The notes: a model not told the origin generated them from the letters alone. Shown: positions 44,881 to 59,012, counted from the first letter of the stretch. The stretch: DNA of 64,000 nucleotides from Coturnix japonica (GCF_001577835.2 NC_029547.1:60239580-60303579), one strand, 5' to 3'. Numbers and translations are program-made.

Positions 44881-47530
44881 AGCTGACATTTATGGCGAAG
44901 CGTTCCTCTAAAATACTCATTCAGCATGAACAAATGAGCAAGACAGGACTGTACTGACATTAATATGCTGATGATATGCTATGTTTAGAAGCAATTTTGA
45001 CAATTGCTTTGACTATAAAGTAAGCAGAAGATATTACTGAGTGCTGTGTTTCAAAGCCTAGCACTGAGAGCGCAGTAGGTTATCGTCATTATTCATCATT
45101 GCTTTATATCTCATGGTGGCCCTGGGAAGGAGGGCCAAATACCACAGAGCTGCCTTTTTCAAAGTGATATAAAATCTGATTAATTAAAAAGAGAAAAAGG
45201 AAATATCACATGGGAAAGTAAAGCAAAGACAAGAAAAATAAACTAAAGGAGACTAAAAACTAAGAAAAGTTTTTAAACAGTAGTACAATAGTCTTTGATT
45301 TGTGGCCCAAGTAAAATAAAATACATCAGGAGAAAAAATCTCTCATTGCTTATGCTTATATTGTCAAGAAAATGTTGTTCATTTAAAGTAACTTGAAACA
45401 AAACTGAATTAATTGAATGAGGTGGAAATATGAAAGCATAAATGAAGTGTAAGCGTGACATTTAGTTTTTGGAGCAAGAAAAGTTAGAAACAGCTGAGCT
45501 GTTTAATCCAAATGTAGACAAGGTTAAGAATGCAAAAATGGAATAATGTGGAAGAGATCAGAATCAAGAAATAAGAACTATATCATTAAAGGAAGAAAAA
45601 GTGAGGCATAATTTGGCCTATGATTTATGAGGGCTAAAGAAAAAACAACATGTGATCCTAGACCATGGCCTCTGGAGTCAGTAAGGGTTCATCATCAGTG
45701 GGAATTAAGTCCAGCTTCCAGACAAAAAGACTAAGAAAACAAAACTGAAAAAAATATGTAACCATAATAAGGAAGTTAGATGAGACAAGAAAGAGCAGAT
45801 TCTGTACATAACACCCAAGTAAATAGACAGCTGCATTTGTGGCTTGTACTAATATCTTTAATGATATGCTTAAAATATTATTTTCCTGACTATGAAAAGC
45901 TTCCCATAATCTAGTAAAAAAGTAAGACAACTTCCATTAATACTAACTAGACATACAAGTGTCCTCATGAATGTAGTCACAGTAAATTCATATGGAGTTC
46001 AGACTAATAGTTGTAAAAATTGTATTAAATTATGAAATTGTATGAAAAATGAAAAATGTATTAAATTATGAAATTAAGGAAAAAAAGGGCCTAGGATAAT
46101 CATTATGTTTGCAATGTATACTTCAGGATATAGCATACTGTGAGCATTAATTACATCAGCCAGATGATCTATCAGCTACTTAAAAGTGTTGCCAACATAA
46201 TACTAATTCTAAGCTGTTTACTCATCAAATATTTGCCAAAACTGTGCTTCTTTCCTGATGTTTAAAAACAGCATTAAAATAAGAAAATACCCCAGTGGCA
46301 CACTTGAATCCAAAATCAGCAGTGAATTAAGTTTCTCAGTAATTTTACTTAGTAAGCAAACAAAAAAATACTTCTATTATTTAAGTCATCCTTTGAGAAT
46401 GCTACATAAAAATACATGTTGCGTAGCAGCTGATGCATTTGTTGTGTCCCACTTTTGCCTCCTGGTCCTCAAACAGATACCTTCTATCATCCACATGACA
46501 AAATTTGGGAGGTCTGAGACTGAAAAATAATTAAAAAATAAAAACCAGAGCTGATGTCAGTGGAATCTTTCAGTGGTTTCCATGGTTTCTGGACCAGTTT
46601 TAAAATCCTGAATATTCTCTAAAGTGAAGTTCATACTTATATGTGAACAGAAAGCTGGAATATTAAATCAGTTCTTTTTGTTCTGTGGTTGTTCTATCTC
46701 TGAAAGGAACTTTATATCTTTTCAATTAAGAATAGTCTGTATAGGTTTTGGATTCAAATGGAAAGATTCTGTTTTAAGTTTTCTTTTTGTTTTTTAAACA
46801 GACTTGTTCTTAAATTGATCTTACATTCTAAACTCATGCAAGGTCTATTAATGCAATTTAATTTTTTGAGGTTAAAAATGAGAAAAATGACAAATATTAG
46901 GCTTGCTCTGACAATGTTAACTAGTTTCTGCTGCATTACATTTTGCATATTTTATGAGTACGTATGAATAATGAACTGTGGTAAGACAATGGATGCATTT
47001 AAATGTGGAAGAGAAAACAGAATTGTAGATGATGCACAACCAAATTACTGTAGCCAGACGCTACCACCTATCAGCTTCAGAGAAGATCTCTTCAGTACTG
47101 TCACAAGAGAAGATTCCTATTTTCTGTATTTCTGAAGATTTTCAGTAGGAAGAACAAGCTGGGGATGGAGGATGACCAAAGGAAATGCTGTCTGCTATCA
47201 AAGCAAAGGTGTCATTTACACCTCAAAGGCTTATAATTTGTTTTAGCAATAACTGTACCTCTGGCTGGTTATCTGCTCTGTTGTCCATATGAAGTTACTT
47301 GTGCTTGTGTATATACTTATAAGTTTGCCATATTTGTACTTATTTAATGTATTCTATGTGTTTAGGACACTAATTTTGAGAAAGTTTTTCTCACAACAAT
47401 AAGTAAGTTAGAATTGAACTGTATAGCTGTATATAACAGAGAAATCGGAAAATGACCAAGGCATAAAAATACTGGCTTAAGAAAATAACAGCTTTATGCC
47501 TTGAGAAGCTGAGTTTGCTTAAGTCCTACA
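44881..47530. other. unique non-coding stretch
   Basis: No gene is recognised. A 19-base segment (TGTATTAAATTATGAAATT) is directly repeated at about 46021 and 46058. Open frames at 45658-45930 and 46258-46530 show no family features. Confidence 0.5.
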
Positions 47531-47676
47531 AGTGTTTAAGTCTGGTTTAGATGGGGCCCTGGGCAGCCTGATCTAGCACCTGATCTGGTGGGTGCTAATC
47601 CAGTCTATGGCAGGGAACTGGAACAAAATGGTCTTTGAGAACCCTTCCAACCCAAGTTATTCTTTGATTCTGTGAC
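47531..47676 (+). mobile_element. CR1 LINE 3' end fragment
   Basis: TTTAGATGGGGCCCTGGGCA, GCCTGATCTAG, a small internal duplication of CCTGATCTRG, CCCTTCCAACCCAAGTTATT and a terminal TTTGATTCTGTGAC are the CR1 3' UTR in sense direction. Confidence 0.92.
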
Positions 47677-50205
47677 TTGGACTATAAACTCTGTCACTCT
47701 GGCACTACTTGGCATGTCTCCATTCCTTGTCTTCTGACAGTTCATTTCACCACAGGTTTTCTCTGGCAGTCTACAGTTAGGAGACTCCAATTATGATGTA
47801 TGACTGATGTTCTCATTTGTTTACAAGTGAACTTTTACCCTATATTCACACTGCTATTAAACATGGTGTCTGATGGCACCATGAAGAATAACTCAAACGC
47901 TCCTTGCATCTGCATTTTTGTGAATACTGTATGATGCTGTTATGCTACAGCAGTATGGAAAATAACTTTGTTTAATCAAGAAAGTAAACAACCTACCTTC
48001 AGAAAATTGTCTTCTGATTTTTTTAATTTTCTTTTTCTCTTTAATGGCTGTTCATCAGCATCAGCAACATTTCATGGCTATTCTTACTGCAGGAACAAAA
48101 CTGCAGTACTTTCTGACACTATTCTGTGTATTGCAGACCTGACTTTAAGCCAAGGGATTTACATACTGCATTCATTTCAATTACAAGGGCCTTCTTCTAA
48201 GCTCTATGCTCACAGACCATGGAAAAAAAAATGATTCAGCAGTATTTTTTTTTTTTTGTGCAGAAAATACCTGGGAATTCCAAACTTATATTTCACTTCT
48301 ATTATTAATTTCACTGGTGAGCATATATCCTCCTTTCCATATATTCACCTTAAACTGTGTGAGGCTACAGAGCACATGACATGTACACCATAGGGCTGAG
48401 CACTCAAAGCTTCCCTAACCATCTGCATCTACTGCTGTCTGGTGACCACATGAGACTTTAAGGACATAAATACATGCCAAAATCCATAATCAAATTTGCC
48501 ATGCTTATGTTCACACTGATATCATATGTAGGCTCCAGAGACTTCAAGCTGAGGAATGCTAAGTCTTTGTTTCTAATTACTTGTTGCTTTAGGTAGATTA
48601 CATGAATTATGTTAGCAGAAGCCAATTAAGGGAAAGAGAAAAAAAAGAAAAAGAAAAAAGGAAAGAACAATACAGCCAAAACCTGCATAAATAAATCCCA
48701 AAGCTATCATTCATCTTCAAAAGGAAATAATAAAACTATGACAAAGAGGTATGAGTACTGTTACAACAACAGCAGCAAGCCAAGTGCTAGACAAAAGACA
48801 AAATACTCCTTTCTACACAGTAAAAGATCATGAAAATCCCAAAGATCTGTGTTCAGTTCACATCCCAGTTTTTCTAGGTGCCATATATCTAAGATGAGAG
48901 TGGCAAGGTTAACTGGCAGATGATAGTTAACCTAAGAAAGCATTAAAGAGTTTGTACTCTTTCCAGATTCAGTTTATTACATGATAATTTTTTAAAACTT
49001 TTTAAGAATTATTCCAGAAAGACATATGAAGCAAAGCAGTGGACTTCAGGGTTTGTCAAGAGCACTAGGATAAGCATCTGACAAGCATCCCCTTACTTCT
49101 GAATGTTAACATGCTGTTTATAAAAGCACTTTTCAGAAGTGTATTCTTCATCTTTTCTACACTGAAATATACAAGAATTCTGCTTGTAAAACTCATGACA
49201 AGATACGTTCAGTCAGTGCTACTGCAAAGCTGTTCTTCACATCCATTGCTATTCTCAGTTGCTTTTTATCTTTTCAGCTACTTTATCAGTGTTACACTTC
49301 TGCATACATTGCTCACTTTGTTGGTGCTCTGACTTTGTGGCTTCAGCTGACATGTCCTCTGGAACCTTTCAGAAGGGGAAACCAATCAACAGTAAATCCT
49401 ACTGTTCTATTAATGCTTAAAGTATTACACAATGCAATGATTTAATCTGGAAAAGCTGAAGCTTATTCCACATATCATAAAGGAACAGAAAAAGGCTTTC
49501 AGGAGCTTTCAGGAAAATCCTTGTAGTACTTGCTCCCAAATCTACACGTTGCTATTAATTCTACACAAATCAAAAAATAAAATAAAAAAAAAAAAAGATA
49601 AATTATATATTCAATGACAAACTGTTTTTAGTAACAAGGGGAAATTCATGAAGTAGTAAGCGCAGGGACACCACCAAGATGACTGAAGAATGACTCAGGC
49701 TTTCAACATCAATAGTCTAACAGCCAACAGCTAACAATTAACAGGACTTATCAGTTTTTCCAGTTATTTCATGTCAGTTGAAGGATATTTATTCATCCAG
49801 TGATCCCTGCTTCTGTCCTTCCATTGACTTTTTCAAAACAACCCTTCTGGGGTGCTGAAATGGGTACACAACTGACTGAATTACACTAAATACTCTAAAT
49901 TTTCTCCTGTTCCCCTACAATTTCTATTCTTTTCTTTTTATCAACTTCTGCTCTGAATCTGTAAATCCCTTTAATTTTCCTATTCTCATTTTCTCTTCTC
50001 TGAAAACCTGCCCATCCTCATAAAAATAATGTGCCATATACAGATATTCAATTAGTAATTGCTAAGGTAATCCCTATCTTGAGGTACATTTCTTGGAAAA
50101 TGCAAGGTCTGCCCAAAACTAAATTGCTTTAAACCTTTCCTGAAGTGAAATTCCATTAAATTGGTTGGTACAAAATCTTCCAGACATCCCCATATGCAGA
50201 CATAC

Positions 50206-50342
50206 CAGGAACTTGGTTATACACAGGGCTTTTATATTCTCCTTTGCCAGTCAGTGCTACTCGGCAAGGAGTAAGTAGATCTTCATGGTTCTGATTTTGA
50301 ACACTTGATGTGATTAAAGGTCTTGAAAGGAAGTTAAATTCT
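50206..50342 (-). CDS. exon-like open segment, minus strand, unproven
   Basis: On the minus strand GTTGTGGCCAG precedes 137 open bases ending AAGTTCCTG before GTATGTC, a strong donor. The frame gives NFLSRPLITSSVQNQ near the start and CRVALTGKGEYKSPVYNQVP near the end. The codon mix and peptide composition look protein-like, but no family is recognised. The acceptor lacks a clear pyrimidine tract in its last bases, which lowers confidence. Confidence 0.25.
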
Positions 50343-52576
50343 CTGGCCACAACTCTCATTCCCAGAAAAAAGGATTTACACATCCTTCTTCTCCACTTAC
50401 CAGTTTGTATTCAATAATCCTTCCTAGATTCACATTAATGGTAAGCCAAAGCAAGAGTTTTAGCTTGTTCCTCTTATACTAACCATATGGTCTCCTAATA
50501 CGGAATACGACTACTGTTCAGTCCTTACATGCAAGGTAAGTATTTCTGGAAACTGTTATAAGCTGAATGGATGTAGGTCTTTCATTATCATTATCATTAT
50601 CATAGAATTCATTATCAGATTTTTCTCTTTCATTTTGAACCTATATAATATTAAGAAAGTCAAATAGTTGAAAGATAAATGTGTCCTTCAAGGAAAAAAG
50701 AAAAAAAAAAAAAGAGTGTAATCCTGTTATTTCTAAGTTTGTCGGGCTGACATTTTTCTCTCCTTGGAGTTTCATAACAGTCTGACTCAGATAATCGGAT
50801 TGAAAGCCAAGGGCTGTCACAACTTAGATACAAAAATAAAGCAGTACATTCAGATACATTTACAGATGCAGTCCAAGATATTTATTACTATGACTCTGTT
50901 AAAAAGAAACAAACAACAAACCACCTCTGTCAGTACAGGGAACTCAGTGTTCAGTATAGAACGTTTCCAAACAGAAAAATAAACCACGCAGTAATTTTGA
51001 CTTAAGACTTTACTGTGTGTAAAAATATGCCAACCATATGATTTTAAAGTATCTCTTTCTACCCTGAACACTGCAGTGCAAATTTAGTTCAGAATAGCCA
51101 TCCAACACACCCAGCACATCCAAACACATTTTCATTCAGTTGTAGGAAAAAATCGTTTTTGACTAATGACCGCCTACCATGAGCTACCTATTTTTGTTCC
51201 TCTCCCTGTAACCTGCAGGGAAGAAATGCATGCAGTCAAAAATAAAACTCTTTTTGAGCACTGGTAATTGACTTTGCAGAAAATAAAGTCTTAGTCACAG
51301 TACCTTCAATCTATGTTCTTGTGTCAGGATATTAAGACTCAGTTGCAGAATATGTTTCCAGATGTAATACCAAGAGATGGGGTTGTCTAAAATATCCAAA
51401 GCCAAAATGTTGTGAAAAGAAAAATGTAAATCTGACTTTTGATCTGTAGCATTTGTGTATATAATGGAGTAGCTGGTGAGTCAGAATTGTGAGAAAGCAT
51501 GAGATTCTGGATTAAAGTGGTCTGAAGTCCCTGTACTCAGTGCAACAAAAATGTAGCTTTACATGTATTACAAGGTAAATATAAAACTTACTAGTTAATA
51601 AGTGAATGCAGTACCAGTTTTCAAGGATGCCTTGATGACTGACTGCCTTGATGAATCCTGAATTTAAATGTTACATAAGGAATCCTACGTTCACACAAGA
51701 TGAAAAACACACACATAGTGAAAACATGATCTAAGTTAGTGAAGTACTTCTACCCCAACATATTTTTCTTAACATCTTGAGCAGAAGGTTCTGTGGACGC
51801 TGACAATTGACTTTTACTGCTTAGAATACCTAAAGGCACATTTGACTTTTAGATAGTAGCATATGTCTTATACTCTTAGGGAAACATATATATAGAGTTT
51901 TGCATGCATCAGAAGGAAAACAGTGAGCCACTGATTTGTTGAAGAAAATGTTCAATTTAGAGATATGTATATAGACTTAGAGGAAGAACAATATTTGTAG
52001 TGTGTTTATTCAGTATTTTTTAATCAGTAGTAGATGCAACCAGAAGAACTGTTTGGTTATGTTGGTCAATAGATGTTGAGAACAACTGTAAGATTATGGT
52101 TTGATGAAGGTGCAGAACCTTTACACAAGGAAGACAATACAAACACTCCTGAGCAACACAGTCCTGAAAAATGACAGTGAAACACACAGCAGAAGCTGTC
52201 CTTGGAAGCCCCACAATTGTTACTCACCAGTTCTTATCACTGTGATTTAGCTATCTTGAGGAAATGTAAAACTTACTTATAACCATTTATCGTAAACCTA
52301 ATAACACAATCATTTTGTTACCATTATTTGGGTTTTTGCAGTTGTTGTTGGTATCTTCATATCAGAGGAATGCAGCTGAAGCCAGTTATGAATGAAGAGT
52401 GAAAGAATAATCTCCAGAAATCTGTAGTTCAGGAAGATTCAATGTCCCTCAGGGGAAGTTACTCTACTTCCCATGATGCCACTAAATTGCAGAAGCATGG
52501 AGTAGTGACCTCTTGTCATTACAAGCTTAAGATCACCATGTGATAACTACTGCAGATACTTTATATAAACTTTTAT

Positions 52577-52625
52577 ACTTTTATAAATGTATGTAATATA
52601 TATGTAATATATGTAGTATGTAATC
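52577..52625 (+). repeat. TA-rich imperfect repeat
   Basis: GTAATATATATGTAATATATG-like units, with TGTAATATAT occurring about twice. Confidence 0.6.
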
Positions 52626-54947
52626 TGTGAATGTTATGGGCTTTTATTCATGTCCACAAGGTATTAAGGACCATTCTTCCCCATGAGAGTCTCACAGTAT
52701 CTGTAGGATGACAATGGGACTGCCAAGATGTTTTTTTGTTTGTTTGTTTGATTTTTGTTTTAGATTACTGCTAAAACTACAGGCAAAATGCAGAGTGTGT
52801 TTTATGGCATCTTCCTGCTTGAGTGCACACATCTTTCTGCTTTGCTCAGCTATGAGCAGGGGATTTCTGGGATTTCTGTCTGTGTTGCAAACCGCCTGTT
52901 AGAGTTCTTCTGGGAGCTCTGGAACTCTGGAAGTCTTCATCATCTGCTGTAGATTTTATAACTTCTCACCTTTAACTTCCTGATTTGATATAAGGTGGCA
53001 GGAAAATAAAATATCATCATCGTCTGTCAACTCAGGGAGCAGACAGGTTTTATTTTCAGTGAATCTTAAGTTATTTAACACTTTGATACTCTGAAGCCTG
53101 GGGCACAAATCCTTTGTATCATTTTAGATTGCTTTATAAAAATTGTGCAGCATGGAGATATTTAGTTCACAGAGTGTTTGTGTGAAGGGAGAGAAGATGT
53201 AAAGGAGAAATCTATGTGTAATCACTTAACTATCTTTATCATAAAGGGAAGGAAACTGAGAAATGATTCTAATGATTTTTATTTCTCTGATGACACAATC
53301 ACAAATTGCCCCCTAAACACAGACACATTTAACCTGAACATTATTCTTCAGGTCATCTGAAAGAAATTTTCTACTCAGATCTTAATAACATGGAATTTCC
53401 TAGTGTTAAAGAGATCTGCAGGTATTGTTTATAATGTTTATTGAAAAATTGTTGTGTTGTTGAAATGCAACTCTTTTTTTCTAACCTGATTAAATTTCAC
53501 CCAGAAGGATATAGGAAATCAGTTCAGATTTAGAAGCAGTGATGTTCTGTACTCAATTCTGACATCACTTGAAAAACACACTTCAGGTTGTAAGTGGTGC
53601 CAGGCCTGAGTTCACAAATTGAAGCCCTCTAATTTAGTGGAACTAGTGGCTGGATCATTTTGACAGGGCTGATAATGCAGATGACAGAATATATTTGTCT
53701 TCTGGTATGCAAATAGGCAGAAGGATTTTGAAGTCTCTACCCCAGAGCAAGGAATGTTGAGTAGAGCACAGATTGTAATGCAGGTGAATGCAGGAATACT
53801 TCAGACCACTGAAATGGCTTTGGACAGTGAGTGGGCATGCCAAGAGCACAGTCAGGTCAAGAAAAATTGGAGAACCTGTGACAAGCTTATGAGGAGCAAG
53901 AAGCATTTAATCTGGATAGCAGTTCATGAAGCTCTTTATTCCTGGAGAATTTCAAATAACTTTTCTAGTACTGTGGGAAAGTCTAAGCCAAACTCAAACC
54001 CAAAATCTGTGCACAGAATTACAAGTAATCCTGCTGCAATTATGTAGAAAAACTGCATTAGGATAGCTTGCCAGCAGTGTGAAGTCTTTCACCTAGAAAA
54101 TGACACAGCAGGAAAAGCCAAATTTCCAAGCACACATACCCCCTCCTGTGTTCAAAAAGGAACAATGTAAGGCCTGAGAAAGCATTTTGCAAACAACCTC
54201 CAAAGACTTTGGCTGTCCAAGGAGGCAGTGGTGGCGGGATGTGGATCACATTCATGCCTCCTGTGAGTGTTGGTTCTGAGTCCTGTTCCTATCATGCTAT
54301 AAGATCATGACTTTTTGTCCAAGAATATCTTTTTCCTCTCTTTTCTGATTTTAGCCCACTTTGGGTACAACTGCAATGTGGTTATATTGTATAATATGTG
54401 TACTCCAGAAAAAAGCACAGGATGATCTCTGTTGACCTATAGATTCTTTCAGAAGAATATGTTTGCCCTGTTTAGTTCTAAAAGCAATTATGGAACTTAA
54501 TGCCTCAGGAAAATAAGTGTTAAGAGGGGATTACAGCTGCTGCATAGCTCTGCTATGAAGAATGTGAAGTTCATCAGCTCTGACTTTCAAAGGCTACCAC
54601 TAAACAGAGGGAAACTGCCACATATCAGCCTTGCAGACCTAGATACAGATCCACTTAAGATTCTGTGTGGTTTACATACCTATATCTTAATTCATATAAT
54701 GACCACTGAATTTAAGTTTTGTTTAATGGCAATATAGTAACTTCACGTTGAGGAGTTTAAATAATTCCTAAAGTGCTTCCAAGCAGCCAGTTAGATATTA
54801 CTGGGCACACAACATAACACCTGTGCTAAGAAAATCTTCTCATAAACAAAGGCAAACTAAAGACAACAAAACGTCTTGTATACCAATAGCCTTTGAAACA
54901 TTGGGATGCATTTAATACAGCATAGCCAGACAGTCAGAAGAGATTAT

Positions 54948-55062
54948 TCTCTTTCTACATATAGCTTTAGTGCTGCCTCACCTGGAATATTGAGTGCAGT
55001 TCTAGAATCCACAAAGGACATTAATATTCTTGCAGAGGAGAGAAAGAAAGCTGGTAAAGGAC
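54948..55062 (+). mobile_element. CR1 LINE fragment
   Basis: TAGTGCTGCCTCACCTGGAA, TATTGAGTGCAGTTCT, CCACAAAGGACATTAATATT and a GAGAGAAAGAAAGCTGGTAAAG-like section (given in part) match the CR1 ORF2 stretch whose sense translation is the ALVRPHLEYCVQFW region. Diverged internal piece. Confidence 0.65.
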
Positions 55063-56970
55063 CTTCTGCCTAAAACAGAAGAGTGCCAAGAAACCACACA
55101 AGCTTGCCAAAAGAAGCAAGCTACCTGCATTCCTTATCTGACCTCCTAGGTCAAACACAGTTACGAACCTTTCCATTCACAGCAGTGTCAGGGCATGCTG
55201 ATGTTCACCCCACCAGGGCTGAACTAAGCTCAGATGCTCCAGGTTGTACCAGCCCTCATCCAACAGCCAGTGAACAGTTTGTCATTAACCCTGGAAACTA
55301 ACAGAGTAGTTTCTGCATGAAAAAAAAAAAAAAAAAAAAATAGTGAGGAATGAACAATTTTGGAAGAACACAATGATAGGTAATGTCTAGAGAGAATAAA
55401 CAGATATGGAAAACGGAAAGTGATTTTAGGATTATTTTAATCTAATGTAATATAATATAATGCTATTTTAAATAAAAAGTTTGGTTTATATACTGCAATC
55501 ATACTTAAAGTTGTTTATGAAAGTAATTCTTTCAAAGCCAACTGCCAAAGTTCAAGCATCTTATTTCATTTTTAATCAACTTACAAATTACACATGAGCT
55601 GTCTGAAAGTCAGGGCACAAGTAAAGCTTTTTAGCCAAGGTGGGTCTCCTCAAGGCCCCTATCCAGTGCACTCACTTCAAGAGATGTTAAATAACACTGT
55701 TGATCCCAACCATTTTCCCACTTTATGACTGAGATCCCTGTGCAGCACTATACAACTGTTTTATTGTAGTGATTCATCAACTGGCAGACCGACTTAGTAG
55801 ACAATATGAAGCAAAGCCACACAGTTCACCATTAATAAACACTTACAGTAAATACTTTTCTGAAATTAGGAATACTGCATAGCTGAGCAGAACAACTATA
55901 TTGTATGTAAAACATGTACAGATCTTTCTTTTTTACTGTAATAAATCATCTTGATTTAGTATTTAACAGTTAAGCTGTTCAAAGTAGAACATGGAAGAAC
56001 TCCCTTTCACATTTAAATCCTCATACCTGGTTTTCTTTTCAAATACAGCAGCACACTGATGAGCTTTCCTAGTACAAATGAGAACAGTGGGAAACCAAAC
56101 TGGGGGTACACTGCTACAAGTACCTAAAATTAGAAATCTCTTCCACCAATATGACACCAATCTGTGTCATAGAACAACAAAAAAAAAAAAAAAAAAAAGC
56201 TGTAGTGTATAATTTCAGTCTAATTTTTGAAAGAGAATTATACGCCAAACAATAGCACTCCCTGCTGAAAAATCAACGTCTATCCAGAAAATAAAGAATA
56301 TTTTTTCCCGTAAGTGCAAAGAATGAGATAAGACCTGGTAGATTTTGTGGTTTTGCTCTCCCTGCTAACTCCTAATAAAATAATTTGTTCCCAAGGAGGT
56401 AAATTCTGCTCTGGGCTACATCAGTACAAAAGAAAACACAACTTTTCAAAGCCAGAGTGATACTCACATACATAATAGAAATAGAATGTAGCCTGATTCA
56501 GTTTGAAATGACTGAAGTACAATGTTTTCACTGCTTCACTACATAAATACCTCTGCAGTTTAACCAATCTGTCTGCTAGGAATATTTTGTTCTCCTGGTT
56601 ACCCCATCACTGTCATTTGCTCAAATTCATACTCACATCCTACTAGATGTTACAGTACATATTTTTTGTATATGTACATGTAGATATACATAGTTAATAA
56701 AGAGAAAAGCTGTGTTACCATCCATTAAAATGGATCCACAAATTCTGAAATGATCCCGAGTTCTTCCTTAATGCCTTAGTTTAATTCTTCTTGCACATAT
56801 AGTACCACACCTTCCTTTGTCCTGCACAGTTTGTTATGTCTGCATCATTATGCATGTGCACGTGTGTTTATATGCATTGTTCATTTATTGTCTCCTCACG
56901 GACAGACTGCATTTTGTTTTCCAAGACCTATTCCATTATTGATGTGTCAACTGTAGAAATCTCAAAAAAT
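55063..56970. other. unique non-coding stretch with A runs
   Basis: No gene is recognised. Contains an A run near 55321-55340 and another near 56173-56197. Neither has a polyadenylation signal just upstream. The plus frame at 55083-55301 has no family features. Confidence 0.5.
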
Positions 56971-56972
56971 CC

Positions 56973-57260
56973 TTTTTTTCTTTTTTTTTTTTTTTTTTTT
57001 TTCCTTTCCAAATCAGCTGTTGTTTATTCAAAAGGCCCAAAGCAACCTCACAGTGTTCACTGAACAATGGCAGATCATCCAGGTAACACCTTCGTTGTTT
57101 GCTTTTTGAATAATAAAGTACAACAGCATCTGTATAGTTAATTTCAGGGTACCTCAGAGCACATCTCATACAAGAAAAATATCTACTAAAATGATGGCTG
57201 TAGACTCTCAGTGGTTGAAAGGTGTGCTGAGGACCAAGGGTGTTAGAAATAAATTGAACT
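56973..57260 (-). pseudogene. possible retrocopy 3' end (AATAAA plus poly(A)), minus strand
   Basis: Read on the minus strand, a polyadenylation signal AATAAA (57028-57023) is followed after 20 bases by a 22-base A run (57002-56981), one G, and seven more A. This is the arrangement at the end of an mRNA copied into DNA. Upstream, an open frame includes FSCMRCALRYPEINYTDAV and then KSKQRRCYLDDLPLFSEHC. The source gene is not recognised, the 5' limit is unknown, and I see no clear target duplication. A chance AATAAA next to an A-rich microsatellite is a fair alternative. Confidence 0.3.
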
Positions 57261-58772
57261 TGAAAGAAGAATTGTGAAGACATGCTGAAAGTGACTCCCA
57301 AGCAACCAGTGATGGCTGCACTGCAAACAATATTCCACTGGCAGGAAGAAGTTGTAGCAAGAGGGTTGTGGTTACTGAACTGCTCTGGTAAGTGGTTTTG
57401 GAATTTCCATTTTTTATTTTTGTCAGTGACTCCTGAGTTATCTGTGACAGTAGTAGAACATTAAGCATAAAATACATGCTCTGTCAGTTATTCAAATGTA
57501 GTTGATTTTAAGATCCCTTTTTTTTTTTGCCTAGTGAAAAAATACAATGACACAAACTTAGGCCATTATAATAGATTTTCTCAGAATGAATGTGGAAATA
57601 CTGTCTGTTTCCTAAGTTCTGGGAGTGCAGTCTAGGCTGTGGTTTTGCTGCGGAACAAGTAGATAACGGTCATTGCATTCTCACTTGAAAAAGAAGAAAG
57701 CATGGTGAGTTATTCAATACTAGTACCAACTTTCCAAAGCAAAACTGAGAACAGGGAAATGCTTTGGGAAAGAGTAAATTCTCTAGGAGATTATGGCATG
57801 TGGCTTTCCCATAGGCTGTTGGTACACTATAGTACAATAATTAATACATTTGAAACCCGGTTTCTCCTAGCCTAACCTTAACTATTCACATTTACTTTAA
57901 ATTTTTATTTTTTACATCCTTTTTAACTTTGTTGATACTGACATGGTCTTCCATAGGTGGTGGTGTTTGCGTACCATTCTCTGGTAAGGCTGAGCTTAAA
58001 GTAATTCCATGAAATGTTTGTGACCAGCTGCTCATTAACTTCTGCCTATGAAAATGGGAGTAGTGCTTTTATTTGCATACATGTCTTACACCAATAACCA
58101 CTAATTAAAGGTAGAGGACAGATGCATAGTGGCTTCCTCTGTTGGTGACAAGGATCTAAAAGTTAAATGAGCTGAAGTGCAGAAAGCTTTGTAAAAGGAA
58201 GTGCTCTAAATTTATGACCTATCTTGGTTTTCTCAGAAGAAATTTTGAAAGAAATCTTCCAGAAGGGAGGAAACAGTGATATTTTCTGGTAGTTCTGCTT
58301 GTTTGATGAAGGGAAAGAACACACTGTAGGATAGCTATGGACTGTAGGATAAATGCAGCTATGAGAATTCATCAGGTGGTAGGTAATTTTCAGTGCTGAG
58401 TTCAAATGTTAGTTTAGTAGATACATATGATCCATACAGTAAATTTGCCATGATATAGAATTAAAGATTAGGATCAGGGCAACCAATGTGCATATGTCAT
58501 ATGCATGACCTTGTTAAGTGAAATATCTCTTTTGTTCAAGGCTGTTTAGAGTATTCATTGAATAGCATTCTGCACTACTACAGTAATGGGAATAAGGTCA
58601 TGTCAGAAAAATAAGCAAAGGTATCTCTGATGTTAAGAGCCTTGTGACCCACATCTGACATGATTTAGCAGTTAATCAAGAAGTTCCATTTATGTCAAGC
58701 AACCTGAATTCATTTCATAATACTTCCTGAGACAGAACATGCAGTGAGAAAGACCTGAAGGAACAGGTGGGG

Positions 58773-58826
58773 GTTTTTTTGTTGTTTTTTTTTTGTTTGT
58801 TTGTTTGTTTGTTTTTTGTTTTTTGA
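58773..58826 (+). repeat. (TTTG)n tract with T runs
   Basis: Five or so TTTG units inside longer T runs. Confidence 0.9.
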
Positions 58827-58967
58827 GTAAGGGAACATGATGTTGGAACATAATGGCACTTAGAAATCTTAACAATCAATTCTGTGACAATCTGGGAGCC
58901 AGTGATACTTGACAGAAGATTCAAGATGTCATATTTTGTGTGAGTTCTCTGATGTCACGGCAGCAGC

Positions 58968-59012
58968 CCTTGAAAGCATCTTTAAGATGACCTTGAAAGT
59001 ATCTTTAAGATC
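58968..59012 (+). repeat. two-copy tandem duplication, about 22 bases
   Basis: CCTTGAAAGCATCTTTAAGA is followed directly by a second copy with one base changed (GCATC to GTATC). Confidence 0.9.

Larger units (their letters stand above)
47677..54947. other. unique non-coding stretch
   Basis: No proven gene. Contains an exon-like segment at 50206-50342, a (CATTAT)n tract near 50582-50603, a TA-rich tract at 52577-52625 and short A and T runs. A minus frame at 52020-52214 follows an acceptor-like TTTTTCAG but shows no family features. Confidence 0.45.

Noticed and set aside
52020-52214. Minus-strand frame after TTTTTCAG as a coding exon
   Set aside because: The frame closes without a donor and the peptide shows no recognisable features; the acceptor alone is weak evidence.
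55321-55340. Poly(A) run following the 55083-55301 frame as a retrocopy
   Set aside because: No polyadenylation signal before the run and the upstream frame shows no family features.
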